This document shows, piece by piece, positions 7,603-19,781 of a DNA stretch of 64,000 nucleotides. The DNA comes from Thermus caldilimi (GTDB lineage: Bacteria > Deinococcota > Deinococci > Deinococcales > Thermaceae). Location of the stretch: assembly GCF_004684245.1 (NCBI RefSeq), contig NZ_CP038452.1, positions 1,784,796 to 1,848,795 on the forward strand. Reading direction: 5' to 3'. Each line of letters begins with the position of its first letter. The first letter of the stretch is position 1. Made by a program: the position numbers and the translations under genes. A model generated the notes under the pieces. It made no database searches. It was given only the letters and a program-made list of their open reading frames with translations, and was not told where the DNA came from.

Positions 7603-9719
7603 CTAATCCTCCAGAAGCCCCACGAAGCGGTGGGGATCGGGATCCAGCTTAAAGCGACGGCGGTCCAGGTGGGCAAGAAGCTTCCCAAGCCGCTCCGTGC
7701 TTCCCCTTAGGAGGAGGTGGAAGATGTACATCCCCTTCACCCTGGGCACCGGCGCGGGGGCCGGCCCCAGCACCTCGCCCTCTTGGGCCACGTCCTTCAG
7801 GGCCGCAAGGAGGCCATAGGCCTCCTCGAGGGCCCGCTCCTCCTTGCGGTGGGCCACCTCCAGCTTCACCATCCGCACCTTGGGAGGGTAATCCAGGGCC
7901 TCCCGCAGGGCCTTTTCCCTCCAGGGGAAGACCTCCACGCTCCCCTCCAAGAGCGCCTGGTGGACAGGGTGGTCGGGGGTGTAGGTTTGGAGGACCAGAA
8001 GGGGCCTTCTCCCTGGCCGGAGCTCGGTGAGGGCCCAAAGCAGGCGGTGGTACCGCTCGGCGGCGCGGAAATCGGCATCGTAGAGGAAGCCATCGGCATA
8101 GGGCAGAAGGACCAAGGCCAGCTCGGGGAGCACCGGGCCACGGAGAAAGGCGGTGGTGCCCACCACCACCCCTGGTTCTCCCTCGAGCAGGGGGCCCAGG
8201 TCATCCTTTCCCTCCCTGGAGTAGCGGTACACGGGTAGGGAAAGGCGCCCCCTCAGTTCTTCCTGCAGCCATTCCAGCCCTGGCCCCTTGGGCTCCAAAA
8301 GGGGGGAGCCGCACTCCGGGCACAAGACCGGGGGAGGCTCGCGGTGGCCGCACTGGTGGCAGACCAGCTCCCCCCTGCCCCCCTTGCGGTAGCGCAAGGG
8401 AAGGGCGCAGTTGGGGCAGGTAGGCTTGTACCCACAGTCGGCACAGAGGAGGAAGGCGCTATAGCCCAAGCGGGGAGAAAGGACCAGGGCCTGCCGACCC
8501 TTCTCCTCCACCTGCTTCAAAAGGGCCCAGGCCCTCCCCACAAGGGGATACCCCTTCTCCTTCCTCAAGTCCACCAGGAGAACCCTCGGCTTGGGTACCG
8601 GGAAAACCAGGCCGGGCTTTTCCAAAACCTCCACCGCGGGCACCAGGGAAAGGTAGGTAAGGGGGACTCCCAAAAGCCTCGCCCTGAGCTCCGCCAAGGG
8701 AGGCACAAAGGCCCTTGTCCCTGAGGGAAGCTTGTAGCTTTCGCTCCCCTCCTCCACCACCACCAAAGAATCCGGGGTGAAGGGGAGGAGAAGCCCGCCG
8801 TAAGTGGCGAAGATCAAGCCGGTAGGCTGCCGGAAAAGGACCTCCCGCGCTTCCCGGGAAAGGCCCCCATGGTACGGCCTGGCTTGGGGAAAGTGACGGA
8901 GGAAGCGCTCCAAGAGGCTCACCTCCGGGAAGAGAACCAGGTGGCTTCCCTTGGCCACCAGACCCGCCAGGAAACGCATCCTCTCCCCAAGCCTTCCCCC
9001 GTTCAGCCTTTCGGGCCTTTCCGGAAGGAAGAGGGGCTTTAGGGGCTCGCCCGTAGGGGAAGGCTCCCTGGGAGTCGCGTAGCCGATGTACCCCTCGGCG
9101 AGAAGCCGCTTCACCCGGCCCACCCCCACCCCAGCAGCCCGGGCCAAGGCGGCCAAACTCTCCGCTTGGCCTAGGGTCCAAAGGACCCGCAAAACGGCGT
9201 CCAGGAAAGGGTCAGGATGCCGCTTCTCCAGGGGGATGAGAACCTTTTTCCCCTCCTTGAAGGCCACCTCCTCCTGCAAGACCCCAGCCTCCCGCAGGTA
9301 ATCCAGAAGCTTGGGGTCAAACCCCTTAGCCTCCTGCCAGGCGACAAGGCCCTCCAACCCCTTGGGCAGAAGGGCTGGGTCCGCCCCTGGGTAGAGGCGC
9401 ACCCGGTGCCTTAGTTCGGGAAAAGGGGGTAGGAAGTCGGCCAGCGCCTGACCCAAGGGAGCGAAGAGGTAGCGGGCGGCTTCCTCCAGAAACAGGATCT
9501 CCTCCGGACGCAAGTAGGGCCTCGAGTCCAGATAGGCGATGGCGTGCCGCAAGGCATGGCTCGGCCTGCCCCCTTCCCCCACCACCACCCCCACCCGCAC
9601 CCCCCTCGCCAGGGCACCGCCACCCGCTTCCCCAAAGCTTCCTCCTCCTCCTGGCCCAGGGGAGGCAGGTAGGTCATGGGGGGAAGGGGCAGGGGTAAGG
9701 CCACCTGAAGAAGGCGCAT
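7603..9719 (-). pseudogene. priA: Primosomal protein PriA, helicase motifs lost; frameshifted near its N terminus as read
   Basis: Two zinc-binding cysteine clusters (CADCGYKPTCPNC and CHQCGH...CPECGS, about residues 424-471 of the restored protein) identify PriA, the replication-restart factor that binds forked DNA. The N-terminal DNA-binding start MRLLQVALPLPLPPMTYLPP is in a different frame from VGVVVGEGGRPSHALRHAIAYLD. The junction is a run of six C (9600-9605); one more base gives RVAVPWRGGVRVGVVV and 705 residues. The ATPase region has no Walker A: GSHLVLFPEVSLLERF stands in its place, and the DEAH box is replaced by EEGSESYK. PriA without ATPase motifs is known in Deinococcus. Confidence 0.9.
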
Positions 9720-9740
9720 GCTGCCCATAAGATAAGGGGG
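9720..9740. promoter_or_regulatory. Short divergent promoter, priA / MFS
   Basis: The two starts are only 21 bp apart. On the plus strand TAAGAT (9728-9733) lies 7 nt before the MFS ATG; on the minus strand TATCTT (9729-9734) lies 9 nt before the priA ATG. The -10 boxes overlap. No clear -35 is visible on either side. Confidence 0.5.
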
Positions 9741-10790
9741 ATGCGGTGGGCGGTGGTGCTTTCTGGGGTGGCCCTCTACAGCGCCCTCTACGCGGTGGTG
9801 CCCTTGTTACCCCTTTTGGAAAAGCTCTTCGCTGCCCCCCCAGGGGCTGCGGGGCCAGGCATGGGCCTGCCCCTTTTGCTTCTGGTGCTCCTTTCCCCCT
9901 GGGTACCCCGCCTGGGCCTGCCGACGGGTACCCTGTTGGGCGGGGGCCTTCTCTTGGTGGGCCTAGGGGGGGTGCTCGGAGCCTTTAGCCCCAGCCTTCT
10001 CCCCTGGACCCTTTGCCGCATCCTCCAGGGGGTGGGGGCCGCCCTGGTGCCCACCCTGGCCATCGCCCTTATCCCCCTCCTCTTTCCGCAAAGGGCCTGG
10101 GAGATGGCCGGGGTATACATGGCGGGGAATGTTCTGGGCGGGGGCATGGGCCGGGTGCTGGCAGGGCTTTTGGCGGAATCCCTGGGGGTGCGAGGCGCCC
10201 TCCTCCTCCTTTCCCTGCCTGCCCTTCTCCTAGGCCTCGTCCTCCTTCGGGCTCCCACAGGGCTTCCCGCCCTGGGTAGGCCGCAATACGACCTTTCCGC
10301 CTTTCCCTTGTACCTGGCGGGTTCCATCCTCCTTTTCCTGAACCTCTTCCTGGCCAACCTCCTACCCTACCGCCTTCTGGAGCTGGGCTTCCGCCCAGGC
10401 GAGGTGGGGCTCGTGTACCTGGCCTACCTCTTCGGCATCCCGGGAAGCGCCCTTTCGGGGCTTCTGGCCCGCCGGTTCGGGGCGGTAGCCACCTTTCGCC
10501 TGGCCTTCTCCCTAGTCCTCCTCGCCCTGGGGCTTTTGCTCCTGCCTCCCCCAGGCCTGGTTCTGGGATTCATGCTCCTCATGGCCGCCCTCTTCACCGC
10601 CCAAAGCCTGGCCTCAGGAGTTGCCGGAAGAAAGGGAGCGGGGGTAAGCGGCACCTACGTGGCCGCCTTCTACCTGGGGGGCACCCTGGCCGGGCTTCTT
10701 TACCCCTTCTTCCTCCATAGCTTCCCCCTGGCGGTGGCGGTGGGTATGGCCCTGGCCCTTCTCAACCTCCTCCTGGACCCCGTCAGGTAA
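9741..10790 (+). CDS. Major facilitator superfamily transporter
   Basis: 349 residues, almost entirely hydrophobic, with 10-12 predicted transmembrane helices and short loops. LCRILQGVGAALVPTLAIALIPLLFP near residues 90-115 resembles the MFS motif around helices 4-5, and MAGVYMAGNVLGGGMGRVLAGLLAESLGVRGALLLL follows the common MFS pattern. It is shorter than most 400-residue MFS carriers. No substrate can be inferred. It is divergent from priA and probably transcribed alone or with the following glcE-like gene, 43 bp downstream. Confidence 0.82.
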   Translation: MRWAVVLSGVALYSALYAVVPLLPLLEKLFAAPPGAAGPGMGLPLLLLVLLSPWVPRLGLPTGTLLGGGLLLVGLGGVLGAFSPSLLPWTLCRILQGVGAALVPTLAIALIPLLFPQRAWEMAGVYMAGNVLGGGMGRVLAGLLAESLGVRGALLLLSLPALLLGLVLLRAPTGLPALGRPQYDLSAFPLYLAGSILLFLNLFLANLLPYRLLELGFRPGEVGLVYLAYLFGIPGSALSGLLARRFGAVATFRLAFSLVLLALGLLLLPPPGLVLGFMLLMAALFTAQSLASGVAGRKGAGVSGTYVAAFYLGGTLAGLLYPFFLHSFPLAVAVGMALALLNLLLDPVR

Positions 10791-10833
10791 GCTCTTTTTT
10801 CCCGGAACCCTCCCCCCGCGCTACCATAACCCC

Positions 10834-11493
10834 ATGGAACTCCACGCCGCCGACCAGTACCTGGTAGCCCCCGGGGAGGCCGGGCTTCTTTCCGTGTACG
10901 AAAGGCTTTCCGGCACCCGGCTCTATCCCCCTTTCCCCCCGGTGGAGCTCCCTGGCGGGGTGGGGGGGCTTTTGGAACGGGGGGGGTTCGGCCAGACTTT
11001 CTTCTTTCCGGCGGAGGTCCTGGGCCTGACCTTTAAGACCCCCAGGGGAAGGGTGGTGCGGGCCGGGGGGGTGGTGGTGAAGAACGTGCAGGGCTACGAC
11101 CTGGTGCGGCCCTTTGTGGGGAGCTTCGGCTTGTTGGGAAAGGCCCTCGAGGTGGTCTTTCGCCTGAGACCGGGGCAGGCCTCCATCTTTTTAAAGAGGC
11201 CCTTCACCGGGGAGTTTCCCGAACTTACCCCCAATCCCCGTTTTCTCTTCGCCCTCCAGGAGGGAGGGTGGTGGTGGCTTTACGCCTTCCACTTCGGCCA
11301 CGAAAAGGAGGTGGCCCGCTTCCAAGAGGCCTTCCGCGGGGAGGAGGCCAGACCCCTGGACCTGCGGCCCCTCTTCCCCCAGGGAATGGGGGTAGGGGAG
11401 GGTCCTCTCAAGGACCTTCGCTTTTCCTGGGCGGATGGGGGCAGGGCCCCAGAGCCACCAGAGACCTTTCTAAAGCTTGCCCGGGCACTTTAG
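10834..11493 (+). CDS. GlcE-like FAD-binding subunit of glycolate oxidase
   Basis: 219 residues. The segment [37 protein letters not shown] matches the FAD-binding signature of GlcE and related FAD-linked oxidases (KNVTGYD-L-VGS-GTLG). In E. coli GlcE forms glycolate oxidase with GlcD and GlcF. No glcD or glcF lies beside it in this window, and the protein is shorter than E. coli GlcE (350), so partners would be elsewhere or the role may differ. TACCAT at 10822-10827 lies 6 nt before ATG 10834, a leaderless-type promoter. Confidence 0.75.
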   Translation: MELHAADQYLVAPGEAGLLSVYERLSGTRLYPPFPPVELPGGVGGLLERGGFGQTFFFPAEVLGLTFKTPRGRVVRAGGVVVKNVQGYDLVRPFVGSFGLLGKALEVVFRLRPGQASIFLKRPFTGEFPELTPNPRFLFALQEGGWWWLYAFHFGHEKEVARFQEAFRGEEARPLDLRPLFPQGMGVGEGPLKDLRFSWADGGRAPEPPETFLKLARAL

Positions 11494-15061
<3,568 letters not shown>

Positions 15062-15077
15062 GGGGTAAACTAAGAGC

Positions 15078-15533
15078 ATGCTCACCTGGGTGGACCTCCT
15101 GGCCCTACTGGGCTTGGCCGTGGCCCTGGCCTGGGGCTACCGGAGCGGCCTCCAGGGGGCCTTCGCCGGGCTTGGGGTGGCGCTCTACCTCCTCCTGGCC
15201 CAGGTGGGGCTTGCCGGCCCCTGGTGGGGTCTGGGCCTCGGGCTCCTCCTGGGGCTTCTGGCGAAGAGCCTCCCCCTTCCTTCCCTTTCCCAAGGCCTCG
15301 AGGTCCTTCTGGGCTCCCTGGGGGGGTTCCTTTTGGGCCTCTTCGTGGCCCTGGCCATCTGGACCAGCTATCCCTGGGAAAAAACCGCTGCCGGGAGCCT
15401 CCGCTATCCTTCTCTGAACCTTCCCACCCCGGTCTACGACGGGGTGAGTCAGAGCCCCTTCGCCCGGGAGGCCTTTCGTCTAGCCTGGACCTCCCCCTGG
15501 CTCAGGCGGGCCCTGGGCCTAGGTCAGCCGTAA
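15078..15533 (+). CDS. Small integral membrane protein, CvpA-like
   Basis: 151 residues with about four transmembrane helices. The opening WVDLLALLGLAVALAWGYRSGLQGAFAGLGVALYLLLAQ resembles the CvpA/colicin V production family (D-L-GYR-G). The C-terminal 45 residues are soluble and end within a 21-bp tandem repeat. A leaderless-type -10 box TAAACT (15066-15071) lies 6 nt upstream of the ATG, so it may be transcribed independently of pheT, whose stop codon is 16 bp away. Function unknown. Confidence 0.65.
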   Translation: MLTWVDLLALLGLAVALAWGYRSGLQGAFAGLGVALYLLLAQVGLAGPWWGLGLGLLLGLLAKSLPLPSLSQGLEVLLGSLGGFLLGLFVALAIWTSYPWEKTAAGSLRYPSLNLPTPVYDGVSQSPFAREAFRLAWTSPWLRRALGLGQP

Positions 15534-15561
15534 GGCTATCTAGGTCAGCCATAAGGCTATC
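15520..15561. repeat. Tandem 21-bp direct repeat
   Basis: Two adjacent units at 15520-15540 and 15541-15561 differ at one base (G/A at the tenth-to-eleventh position). Each contains a small inverted repeat AGCC-GTAA/ATAA-GGCT. The pair sits between the convergent CvpA-like gene and pfkA, and the first unit supplies the CvpA-like stop codon. The paired mini-hairpins could act as a weak bidirectional terminator. Confidence 0.75.
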
Positions 15562-16529
15562 TAGAGGGCAAGAACCCGCGATAGGGCCAGAAGGGTGCGG
15601 TTGATGTCCTTCTTACGCTCCACCGCCTCCTTGAGGGGGGTGAGCTCCACCTCCCCCTCCACCTCCCCCACCATGACCCCGCTGGTCCCCCCGGCCAGGG
15701 CCTCCACCGCCGCCGCCCCCAAGCGGCTCGCCAAGATGCGGTCCTTGGCGGTGGGGCTTCCTCCCCGCTGGATATGGCCCAGGACGGTAACCCGGGCCTC
15801 CACCGGCACGTGCTCCCGGATGGCGGCAAGAAGACCCGCCGCCCCTCCGGGATAGGCCCCTTCCGCCACCACCACGATGGAGCTGGACTTGCCCCGGCGC
15901 AGGGATTCCAGAAGTCCCTCGGCGATGGCCCTGGGGTCCACGGGTTCCTCGGGCACGGCGATCACCTCCGCCCCCCCAGCCAGCCCCACATCCAAAGCGA
16001 TGAACCCGGAGTCCCGCCCCATGACCTCGATGAAGAAGACCCGCTCGTGGCTGGCCGCGGTGTCCCGGATGCGGTCGATGGCCTCGAGGGCCGTGTTCAC
16101 CGCGGTGTCAAAGCCAATGGTGTAATCGGTGCCGTAAAGGTCGTTGTCGATGGTGCCGGGCACCCCCACCACGGGGATTTTGTGCTCTTCCAAAAGCCGC
16201 ATGGCCCCGCGAAAGGTTCCATCCCCTCCGATGGCCACCAGGCCCTCGATGCCCGCCGCTTTGAGCTTCTCCGCCGCCTTGGCCCGGCCCTCTTCCGTGA
16301 GGAACTCCTGGCTTCTTGCGGTGAGGAGGACGGTTCCCCCCCGCTGAAGGATGTTGGCCACATCCCGCACTCCCAAGGGCACCATCTCCCCCAGGATCAT
16401 GCCCGCGTAGCCGCGGCGGATGCCGATCACCTCGAGGCCCAAGGCATAGGCTTGGCGCACCACTGCCCTAATGGCCGCATTCATCCCCGGGGCATCGCCG
16501 CCGGAAGTAAGCACCCCTACGCGCTTCAT
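15561..16529 (-). CDS. pfkA: ATP-dependent 6-phosphofructokinase
   Basis: 322 residues, the standard bacterial PfkA length. It phosphorylates fructose 6-phosphate, the committed step of glycolysis. Motifs: TSGGDAPGMNAAIR (ATP loop, residues 8-21), AIGGDGTFRGA (GGDGT of ATP-dependent PFKs), GTIDND with catalytic Asp and TIGFDTA, then EVMGRDSGFIAL and GHIQRGGSP. Gly in GGDGT indicates ATP rather than pyrophosphate use. The start overlaps the rsmI stop codon as ATGA. The operon reads zinc-ribbon gene, rsmI, pfkA. Confidence 0.97.
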   Translation of the reverse strand: MKRVGVLTSGGDAPGMNAAIRAVVRQAYALGLEVIGIRRGYAGMILGEMVPLGVRDVANILQRGGTVLLTARSQEFLTEEGRAKAAEKLKAAGIEGLVAIGGDGTFRGAMRLLEEHKIPVVGVPGTIDNDLYGTDYTIGFDTAVNTALEAIDRIRDTAASHERVFFIEVMGRDSGFIALDVGLAGGAEVIAVPEEPVDPRAIAEGLLESLRRGKSSSIVVVAEGAYPGGAAGLLAAIREHVPVEARVTVLGHIQRGGSPTAKDRILASRLGAAAVEALAGGTSGVMVGEVEGEVELTPLKEAVERKKDINRTLLALSRVLAL

Positions 16530-17338
16530 TCCCCCTCCTCAAAAGGCTCCTTCTCCCCTTCCAAAGCGAGACGGTAGGCCTCGTTCCTGGAAACCCCCCT
16601 CTCCAGAAGGGACCGGAAAAGCGCCTTACCCTTAAGGCCCTGAGCTTTTAGCTCCTCCAAGAGCTGGTTGGCCTCCACAGGTGGTGCTTCCTTGGGTCCC
16701 AGCACCAAAACGAACTCGCCCCTTGGGTTTTGAAAGTGCCTCCAGGCCTCCTCCAGGGTCCCCCGGAAAATCTCCTCATGCACCTTGCTGATCTCCCGGG
16801 CCACGGCCACGGGATGCCCGGGGCCATAGACCCCCATGAGATCCTCCAGGGTTTTTTGCAGGCGATGGGGGCTTTCGTACAGCACCGCGGTCCTCCCTTC
16901 CCGGGCCAAGGCCCAAAGCCGCTCCTTGCGCTCCTTGCCCCCCTTGGGCAGAAACCCTTCAAAGGTGAAGCGGTGGGTGGGCAGGCCCGAAGCCACCAGG
17001 GCGGGGATGAGGGCCGTAGGACCCGGAAGCGCTTCCACCCGCCAGCCCCATTCTAACGCCAGCCGCACCAGCTCCGCCCCAGGATCGGAGATGCCCGGGG
17101 TGCCGGCGTCGGTGGCGTAGGCCACGTAAGCGTAGGGGGAAAGGAGTTCCCTGGCCTTTCCCATCGTGTGCTGGTCCAAGCGCAGGGTGGGGGTAGCGAT
17201 GCCGTAGTGGCGGAGGAGAAGCCCGGTACGCCGGGTGTCCTCACAGGCCACCACCTCCACCTCCTTGAGGACCCTGAGGGCCCTCAAGGTGATGTCCTCC
17301 AGGTTGCCGATGGGGGTGGGTACCAGGACCAGGCGCAC
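16526..17338 (-). CDS. rsmI: 16S rRNA 2'-O-ribose C1402 methyltransferase
   Basis: 270 residues. The N terminus LVLVPTPIGNLEDITLRALRVLKEVEVVACEDTRRTGLLLRHYGI is the RsmI signature, followed by YATDAGTPGISDPGAELVRLA (SAM-binding tetrapyrrole-methylase fold) and GFLPKGGKERKERLW. It methylates the ribose of C1402 in the decoding centre of 16S rRNA. The C-terminal helical region (about 235-270) matches RsmI family members. The gene starts one base downstream of the zinc-ribbon gene's stop codon and overlaps pfkA by 4 bp. Confidence 0.95.
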   Translation of the reverse strand: MRLVLVPTPIGNLEDITLRALRVLKEVEVVACEDTRRTGLLLRHYGIATPTLRLDQHTMGKARELLSPYAYVAYATDAGTPGISDPGAELVRLALEWGWRVEALPGPTALIPALVASGLPTHRFTFEGFLPKGGKERKERLWALAREGRTAVLYESPHRLQKTLEDLMGVYGPGHPVAVAREISKVHEEIFRGTLEEAWRHFQNPRGEFVLVLGPKEAPPVEANQLLEELKAQGLKGKALFRSLLERGVSRNEAYRLALEGEKEPFEEGE

Positions 17339-17339
17339 C

Positions 17340-17837
17340 TTAGAGGAGGATAGGCTTTAGAAGCTCCTGGACCTCGCGGAAGGTGAACTGGTACACCGAG
17401 CCCGAGGGCAGGGTGAACTCCAAAAGGTCCGGGCTTCCCGGGAAAAGGATGCGGCGCAGGGCCATGGGGCCCTGGTCGGTTTCCACATGGGCCGTCAGGT
17501 AGTCGGGCTCCAGGTTGGGTTCGTCCTCGGCTTCCTTGGGGGGTTCCTCCCCCACCCCCTCCTCCAGGCGGCGAAGGGCTTCCAGGAGATCGGCCTTGAG
17601 GGTCCGTACCTCCTCCTCCAAGGTGCCGTCGGAAAAGACCAGAACCGCCTCCTCCCCTTCCCCATAGGCGGTAAGCCCCCAAAGGGCCTCCCCTTCCTCC
17701 TCGGGGGGGGCCTCCACCAGCTCCAGGGTGCCGTCGGAAAGCAGGCGCAAGACCGCCCCGCAGGCCTCGCAGTCCAGGAGGTCCCCCGCCTTGTACCCCT
17801 CCAGTTCCAGGGTTTCCCCGCATGCCGGGCAGACCAT
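17340..17837 (-). CDS. Zinc-ribbon protein with LysW-like N terminus
   Basis: 165 residues. An N-terminal four-cysteine zinc ribbon (CPACGETLEL...LLDCEACGAVLRLL, residues 3-30) closely resembles LysW, the amino-group carrier protein of Thermus lysine synthesis, including the acidic stretch after it. Unlike LysW (about 54 residues, ending in Glu), this protein continues for about 110 residues with an acidic linker and a predicted mixed alpha/beta C-terminal domain, so it is not a LysW carrier. It is first in an operon with rsmI and pfkA. Function unknown; a DNA-, RNA- or protein-binding role is only a guess. Confidence 0.65.
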   Translation of the reverse strand: MVCPACGETLELEGYKAGDLLDCEACGAVLRLLSDGTLELVEAPPEEEGEALWGLTAYGEGEEAVLVFSDGTLEEEVRTLKADLLEALRRLEEGVGEEPPKEAEDEPNLEPDYLTAHVETDQGPMALRRILFPGSPDLLEFTLPSGSVYQFTFREVQELLKPILL

Positions 17838-17868
17838 AAGCCTCCTCCAACCCCATTGTAAGCCGCTT

Positions 17869-17897
17869 AAAAAGGGCCTGGCCCTTTGGCCAGGCCC
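17869..17897 (-). terminator. Intrinsic terminator of ppa
   Basis: Perfect 10-bp stem GGGCCTGGCC (17874-17883) / GGCCAGGCCC (17888-17897) with loop CTTT. Read on the minus strand, the stem is followed by TTTTT (17869-17873). It lies 25 bp past the ppa stop codon. Confidence 0.88.
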
Positions 17898-17921
17898 TGC
17901 CCTTCCCCAAGAGGATTGGCC

Positions 17922-18452
17922 TCAACGGGTCCCGTAGCGGGCGATACAGGCCCTCACCTCCTCCAGGGCGGCCTGCCGGTCCCGCCAGCCCGTGACCTTC
18001 ACCCACTTGCCCTTCTTAGCCTCGAGGGCCTTGTAGGTTTCAAAGAAGTGCTGGATCTCCTGCCTCACCCCCTCAGGTACATCCGCGATATCCCGGATGT
18101 GGTCCAGGCGCTGGTCCTCCGCCACCACCCCGATGACCTTGGCGTCCTCGCCCTTCTCGTCCTCCATGAGCAGAAGGCCCACCACCCGCACCTCCACCAC
18201 CACCCCGGGCAAAAGGGGGTAGGTGGAAAGGACCAGGCCGTCCAGGGGATCCCCATCCTCGGCCAGGGTGGAGGGAATGAACCCGTAGTCCCCGGGATAG
18301 AACTGGGCTCCGGGAAGGACCCGGTCCAGCTTGATAACCCCAAGATCCGGATCGTACTCGTACTTGTTTCCGGAACCCCTGGGCACCTCGATGACCATGT
18401 TCACCACCTCGGGGGCACCCTTACCTACGGGAAGGCTCTTCAGGTTCGCCAT
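17922..18452 (-). CDS. ppa: Inorganic pyrophosphatase, soluble family I
   Basis: 176 residues, as in Thermus thermophilus pyrophosphatase (about 174). Hydrolyses pyrophosphate with Mg2+, pulling biosynthetic reactions forward. Active-site residues: NMVIEVPRGSGNKYEYD, YPGDYGFIPSTLAEDGDPLDGLVL (signature D-G-D-P-D) and the KGKWVKV motif near the C terminus. I use ATG 18450-18452, which gives the family N terminus MANLKSLPVGKGAPE and has a G-rich ribosome site just upstream. A 16-residue in-frame extension overlaps the upstream glpQ end and is rejected. A strong terminator follows. Confidence 0.97.
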   Translation of the reverse strand: MANLKSLPVGKGAPEVVNMVIEVPRGSGNKYEYDPDLGVIKLDRVLPGAQFYPGDYGFIPSTLAEDGDPLDGLVLSTYPLLPGVVVEVRVVGLLLMEDEKGEDAKVIGVVAEDQRLDHIRDIADVPEGVRQEIQHFFETYKALEAKKGKWVKVTGWRDRQAALEEVRACIARYGTR

Positions 18453-18462
18453 AGCCCCCCCA

Positions 18463-19113
18463 TTATACGAGGACCTCCGGGAAATCGGTGACCAAGGCAT
18501 CCACCCCCCAGGCGGCCAGTTCCTGGGCCTGCTGGCGGCGGTTCACCGTCCAGGCCAGTACCCGGTAGCGACCCCTTAGCTCCCTCACCTTGGCCTCACT
18601 GAGCAAAGAGGCCTCGGGATGGACCCATTCCACCCCCAGGCAGGGGGCCAGGACCTCCGCCTCCTGGTGCTGGTAAAGCAGGCCCAGGGGCCCTACCCCA
18701 AGCCGTTTAAGGCGCACCAGGGCCAAGGGATCAAAGGAGCTCACCCAGATCCTATCCGAGGGGTAGCGGGCCAGGAGTCTGGCCAAGGCCTCCTCCCGGC
18801 CGTCGGTTTCCGGGGGAAGGCTTTTCAGCTCCACGTTGATCCAGGCTTCGGGGAAGGTCCTCAGCACCTCCTCGAGGGTGGGCACGTAAGCCGGGAGTTC
18901 CCTAGAAGAAAGCCCGCTAATAGGGATGCCTCCCAGGGTGAAGTCATGGTGCACCACCAAGACCCCATCCCGCGTGAGGTGCACGTCCAGCTCAAATCCA
19001 TCCAGTCCAGTCTCCAAGGCCTGGCGGAATGCCTCCAGGGTATTTTCCACATAGGCCTGGGCCTCGCCTTCCGCCAGGCGAGGGGCGCCGCGGTGTCCCA
19101 AGCGCAAGGGCAC
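18463..19113 (-). CDS. glpQ: Glycerophosphodiester phosphodiesterase
   Basis: 216 residues, GTG start. Motifs of the GDPD family: LGHRGAP at residues 5-11, ENTLEAFRQALETGLDGFELDVHLTRDGVLVVHHD (catalytic His and metal-binding Glu/Asp), and WTVN followed by GVDALVTDFP near the C terminus. It releases glycerol 3-phosphate from phospholipid head-group diesters. No signal peptide, so probably cytoplasmic. It lies 10 bp upstream of ppa in the same direction and may be cotranscribed. It shares a 23-bp divergent promoter with the next gene. Confidence 0.93.
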   Translation of the reverse strand: MPLRLGHRGAPRLAEGEAQAYVENTLEAFRQALETGLDGFELDVHLTRDGVLVVHHDFTLGGIPISGLSSRELPAYVPTLEEVLRTFPEAWINVELKSLPPETDGREEALARLLARYPSDRIWVSSFDPLALVRLKRLGVGPLGLLYQHQEAEVLAPCLGVEWVHPEASLLSEAKVRELRGRYRVLAWTVNRRQQAQELAAWGVDALVTDFPEVLV

Positions 19114-19136
19114 GAGGGGAAGTATACAATGGGGCC
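19114..19136. promoter_or_regulatory. Overlapping divergent leaderless promoter, glpQ / PH-like gene
   Basis: Only 23 bp lie between two start codons. On the plus strand TACAAT (19125-19130) is 6 nt before ATG 19137; on the minus strand TATACT (19121-19126) is 7 nt before GTG 19113. The two -10 boxes share the palindrome GTATAC. Any -35 contacts must fall in the opposite coding region. Confidence 0.6.
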
Positions 19137-19781
19137 ATGGGCAAGTATGAAGCGGCGTTTTCCCGCCTGGGCGAGGAAGCCCTGGCCAAGCTGGAAGGGC
19201 CGGGTGGCTTTCTGGCCGTCACCGAGGCCCACCTGGTCTTCGTGGACGACGCCGGGGTAAAGCGCCTGGAGCTGGCCAAGATCCGTCGGGTGGGCAGGGG
19301 CGAGGGCGGCACCCTCCTGGTGCAAGGGGAGGAGGATTCCCTGGTCCTCCCCCTGAAGGCCTTCCCCCTGGAGGAGCTCAAGGCCTTTCTGGAGGGGTTG
19401 AAACCCCACGTGGCCCGGGCCCGCAGGATCACCTCGGCTCCCGCCCCCAAGGCTCCCCTGACCCAGGAAACCCCTCCCCCACCCCTTCCCCCCGAGCTCC
19501 CAAAGGCCCCGGTGTGGGAGGAGGAACCCTCTCCCAAACGGGACTCGGTGGAACTGGCCCCGGAACCCGAGTCCCCTCCTCCAGCCCCCATGCCCAAGGC
19601 CCAGGGAGGAAGAAACCCTTTGGCCCTTCCCTTAAAGGTCCTCTCCCTCCTCACCCTGGCCTACACCGTGGCCTTCGTGGCCCTGAACCCCGGGGTGGAT
19701 CCTTGGGTCCTGGCCGGAGTTCTCCTAGGCGGGCTTGGTCTGGCCTTGACGGAGTGGTCCTCCTCTACCTCCTCGCGGTAG
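19137..19781 (+). CDS. PH-like domain protein with Pro-rich linker and two membrane helices
   Basis: 214 residues from ATG 19137. The N-terminal 95 residues (MGKYEAAFSRLGEEALAKLEGPGGFLAVTEAHLVFVDD...IRRV) alternate strands like a PH/GRAM domain. Then comes a Pro/Glu-rich linker (about 105-155) and two hydrophobic helices at the C terminus. No known family is recognised. The end overlaps comEA by 28 bp, so it is probably cotranscribed with the DNA-uptake genes. An upstream in-frame extension to 19029 lies in glpQ antisense and is rejected. Confidence 0.65.
   Translation: MGKYEAAFSRLGEEALAKLEGPGGFLAVTEAHLVFVDDAGVKRLELAKIRRVGRGEGGTLLVQGEEDSLVLPLKAFPLEELKAFLEGLKPHVARARRITSAPAPKAPLTQETPPPPLPPELPKAPVWEEEPSPKRDSVELAPEPESPPPAPMPKAQGGRNPLALPLKVLSLLTLAYTVAFVALNPGVDPWVLAGVLLGGLGLALTEWSSSTSSR

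Noticed and set aside
6501-9719. alr and priA as genuinely dead genes
   Set aside because: Only a single-base run-length difference breaks each, all family motifs are intact, and the same defect recurs in essential pheT.
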